From: JACCWP01 sp963801045
Lineage (GTDB): Bacteria; Actinomycetota; Actinomycetes; Propionibacteriales; Nocardioidaceae
Assembly (NCBI GenBank): GCA_963801045.1
Contig: CAWDDC010000005.1
Coordinates: 124,001 to 188,000 of the forward strand
DNA: 64,000 nucleotides
Reading direction: 5' to 3'
Shown: in pieces, positions 62,073 through 64,000 of the stretch
Layout of the letters: each line of letters begins with the position of its first letter
Position numbering within the stretch: the stretch's first letter is position 1
Translations under genes and position numbers: made by a program
Notes under the pieces: generated by a model
Database searches by the model: none
What the model was told of the DNA's origin: nothing
Seen by the model: the letters and a program-made list of their open reading frames with translations, nothing else

Positions 62073-63629
62073 CAGTCCACCGCCACGTACTGCGACTCGG
62101 TGAACTCCAGCAGCCCCTCGTGCCCGCCCTCGCGGCCGACGCCGCTCTGCTTCACGCCGCCGAACGGCGCCGCCGGGTCGGACACCAGACCACGGTTGAG
62201 TCCGACCATGCCGGCCTCCAGACGTTCGCTGATCCTCAAGCCACGTTGGAGATCCCGCGTGTAGACGTAAGCGACCAGGCCGTACTCCGTGGCGTTGGCG
62301 AGCGCCACCGCCTCGTCGTCGTGGCCGAAGGTGACCACCGGCGCCACCGGCCCGAAGATCTCGGTGCCGAGGATCTCCGCATCGGCGGGTACGTCGACCA
62401 GCACCGTCGGTGGGTAGAAGCAGCCCGGCACCCGCGGGCACCGACCCACCGGTCAGCAGCCGGGCGCCGTCGGCGACCGTACGGTCCACCAACCCGGCCA
62501 CCGCGCGCTGCGCCTCGGCGTTGACCAGCGGCCCGAGCGCGACGCCGTCGCGGAGTCCGGGACCCATCGGCAACGCCTGCATCCGCTCGGCCAGCCGGCG
62601 GCTGAACGCCTCCGCGACCCGCTCGTGCACGTAGAACCGGTTGGCCGCCGTGCAGGCCTCACCGCCGTTGCGCATCTTGGCGACCATCGCGCCGTCGACC
62701 GCCGCGTCGAGGTCGGCGTCGTCGAGCACCAGGAACGGCGCGTTGCCCCCGAGCTCCATCGAGCAGTCGACGACGGTGTGCGCCGCCTCGGCCAGCAGCG
62801 TGCGGCCGACCTCGGTCGAGCCGGTGAACGACAGCTTGCGCACCGCCGGGTGCGCCAGCACCGCCGCGCACAACGGACCCGACTGCTGCGACGGCAGCAC
62901 GTTGACGACGCCGGCCGGCACCCCTGCCTGGCCCAGCAGGGCCACCACCGCCAGCGCGGTCAGCGGCGTCTCGCTGGCCGGCTTGAGGATCACCGGGCAG
63001 CCGGCCGCCAGCGCCGGCCCGATCTTGCGGGTCGCCATCGCGGCCGGGAAGTTCCAGGGGGTCACCAGCAGGCTGACCCCGACCGGCTTGTGCGTCACCA
63101 GGATCCGGTGCCCACCTGCCGGCGAGGTCTGCACCGAGCCGACGACACGGACGGCCTCCTCGGCGTACCAGCGGAAGAACTCCGCCGCGTACGCCACCTC
63201 GCCGCGCGCGTCGGCGAGGGCCTTGCCGTTCTCGCGGACGATCAGCCGGGCCAGGTCCTCGCCGTGCCGGACCATCAGCCGGTAGGCGCGGCGCAGCACC
63301 TCGGCGCGCTCGCGGGGCGGGGTCGCGGCCCACACCGGCAGCGCGGCCTCGGCGGCCGCCACTGCGGCCAGCCCGTCGTCGACGGTCGCACTGGCCACCG
63401 TCGCCAGCACGCTGCCGTCGGCGGGGTCGCAGACCGTGATCCGGCCGCCGTCGGAGGCGGGCCGGTGCGCACCGGCGATCAGCAGGTCGTGGGAGAACCA
63501 GTCCAGCAGCTCGGGGTCGACCTGCGGGTCGGCGGCGCGTGAGTCGACCGGCGCGTCGGCCGCAGAATCGACAGCAGCATCGACAACAGCGGTCTGCGGG
63601 GCCTGCGGAGGGAGGTCGGTGAGGGTCAC
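62069..63629 (-). CDS. NAD(P)-dependent aldehyde dehydrogenase, frameshifted near 62425
   Basis: GTG 63629 overlaps the E1beta stop as GTGA. An N-terminal Ala/Asp-rich stretch is followed by the ALDH fold: TPWNFPAAMATRKIGPALAAG, FTGSTEVGR, MELGGNAPFLV (catalytic Glu), GGEACTAANRF (catalytic Cys) and EIFGPVAPVV. APFGGVKQSGVGREGGHEGL is typical of succinate-semialdehyde dehydrogenases. One extra base near 62425; repaired length about 520. It is an unusual member between E1beta and E2. Confidence 0.87.
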
Positions 63630-64000
63630 GACTGCATCGCCTTCTCCACCGTGGTGACGATCCGGTCGACCGACGGCATCGCGAGGTCCTCCAGCGCCTC
63701 GGCCGACGGCAGCGGGATGTGCGGCGTGGTGATCCGGATCGGCGGCCCGTCGAGGTCCCAGAAGACCTCCTCGCCGGCGATCGACACCAGCTCGCCGCCC
63801 CAGCCGCACAGCCGCGGGTTCTCCTCCACGGTGAACATCCGGCCGGTCCGGCTCACCCGGTCGAGGATGGTGCGGGTGTCCAGCGGCACCAGGCAGCGCA
63901 GGTCGACGACCGTGCACTCGATGCCGGCACCGGCCAGCTGCTCGGCCGCCTCGACCGTGCGCGGCACCATGTTGCCCAGCGCCAGCAGCGTCGCGTCGCC
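63626..64000 (-). CDS. 2-oxoacid dehydrogenase E1 component beta subunit, C-terminal part
   Basis: The frame is open at the window's right edge, so the N-terminus is missing. It reads LLALGNMVPRTVEAAEQLA, TVVDLRCLVPLDTRTIL, FTVEENPRLCGWGGELVS and RITTPHIPLPSAEALED, the C-terminal transketolase domain of E1beta (BCKDH/AcoB/PDH type). It opens the operon E1beta-ALDH-E2; the E1alpha is presumably just beyond the window. Confidence 0.88.
   Translation of the reverse strand, partial: GDATLLALGNMVPRTVEAAEQLAGAGIECTVVDLRCLVPLDTRTILDRVSRTGRMFTVEENPRLCGWGGELVSIAGEEVFWDLDGPPIRITTPHIPLPSAEALEDLAMPSVDRIVTTVEKAMQS

Overview
The window is a chromosomal segment around the replication origin of a very GC-rich actinobacterium. 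The order dnaA, dnaN, recF, gyrB, gyrA on one side and rpmH, rnpA, yidD, yidC, jag, rsmG, parA, parB on the other is diagnostic of oriC. The flanking blocks pcnA, a DUF6049-type membrane protein, murJ, pseudokinase, sigM, anti-sigma, trxB, trxA and ino1, padR, ponA, GT87 match the arrangement known from Mycobacterium tuberculosis. DUF3566, DLW-39 and FemX-like genes fit Nocardioidaceae or relatives; that placement is inference. No phage, IS element, CRISPR array or obvious island is present.

Layout. 0-15 kb holds accessory metabolism and envelope genes: a thioredoxin-like lipoprotein with CcdA, an FhuF-like Fe-S protein, two flavoenzymes, a polar amino acid ABC transporter, a secreted HExxH metalloprotease, an operon of serine hydrolase, response regulator and histidine kinase, and a PhzF enzyme. 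15-22 kb holds a TetR relic, tRNA-Ala, DLW-39, tRNA-Ile, a DUF3566 protein, gyrA and gyrB. 22-36 kb holds a GGDEF/EAL protein, dciA-like, recF, gnd, dnaN, oriC, dnaA, the rpmH-yidC-jag cluster, and rsmG-parA-parB with two parS sites inside the coding starts of rsmG and parA. 36-50 kb holds a D-Ala-D-Ala ligase, an aminotransferase, trxA/trxB, the sigM module, a separate pseudokinase gene, murJ, a DUF6049-type protein and pcnA. 50-60 kb holds two secreted calcium-binding-repeat proteins around an MFS gene, ino1-padR, a class A PBP, a GT87-like protein, an alanine-racemase-like protein and FemX. 60-64 kb holds a 2-oxoacid dehydrogenase E1beta, aldehyde dehydrogenase and E2 operon.

Functionally the window joins chromosome replication and segregation, protein membrane insertion, thiol redox control, and lipid II flipping and peptidoglycan assembly.

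A major caveat is that about 25 genes, many of them essential (recF, yidC, parA, parB, murJ, pcnA, ponA), are split by single-base frameshifts. I count about 52 extra bases and 11 missing bases; several of the missing bases fall in G or C runs. Gene lengths modulo 3 agree with these counts. This looks like uncorrected long-read consensus error, so such genes are annotated over their full span as CDS, with the shift positions noted. gyrA, gyrB, dnaN, dnaA, rpmH, yidD, jag, trxA, trxB and ino1 read through cleanly.
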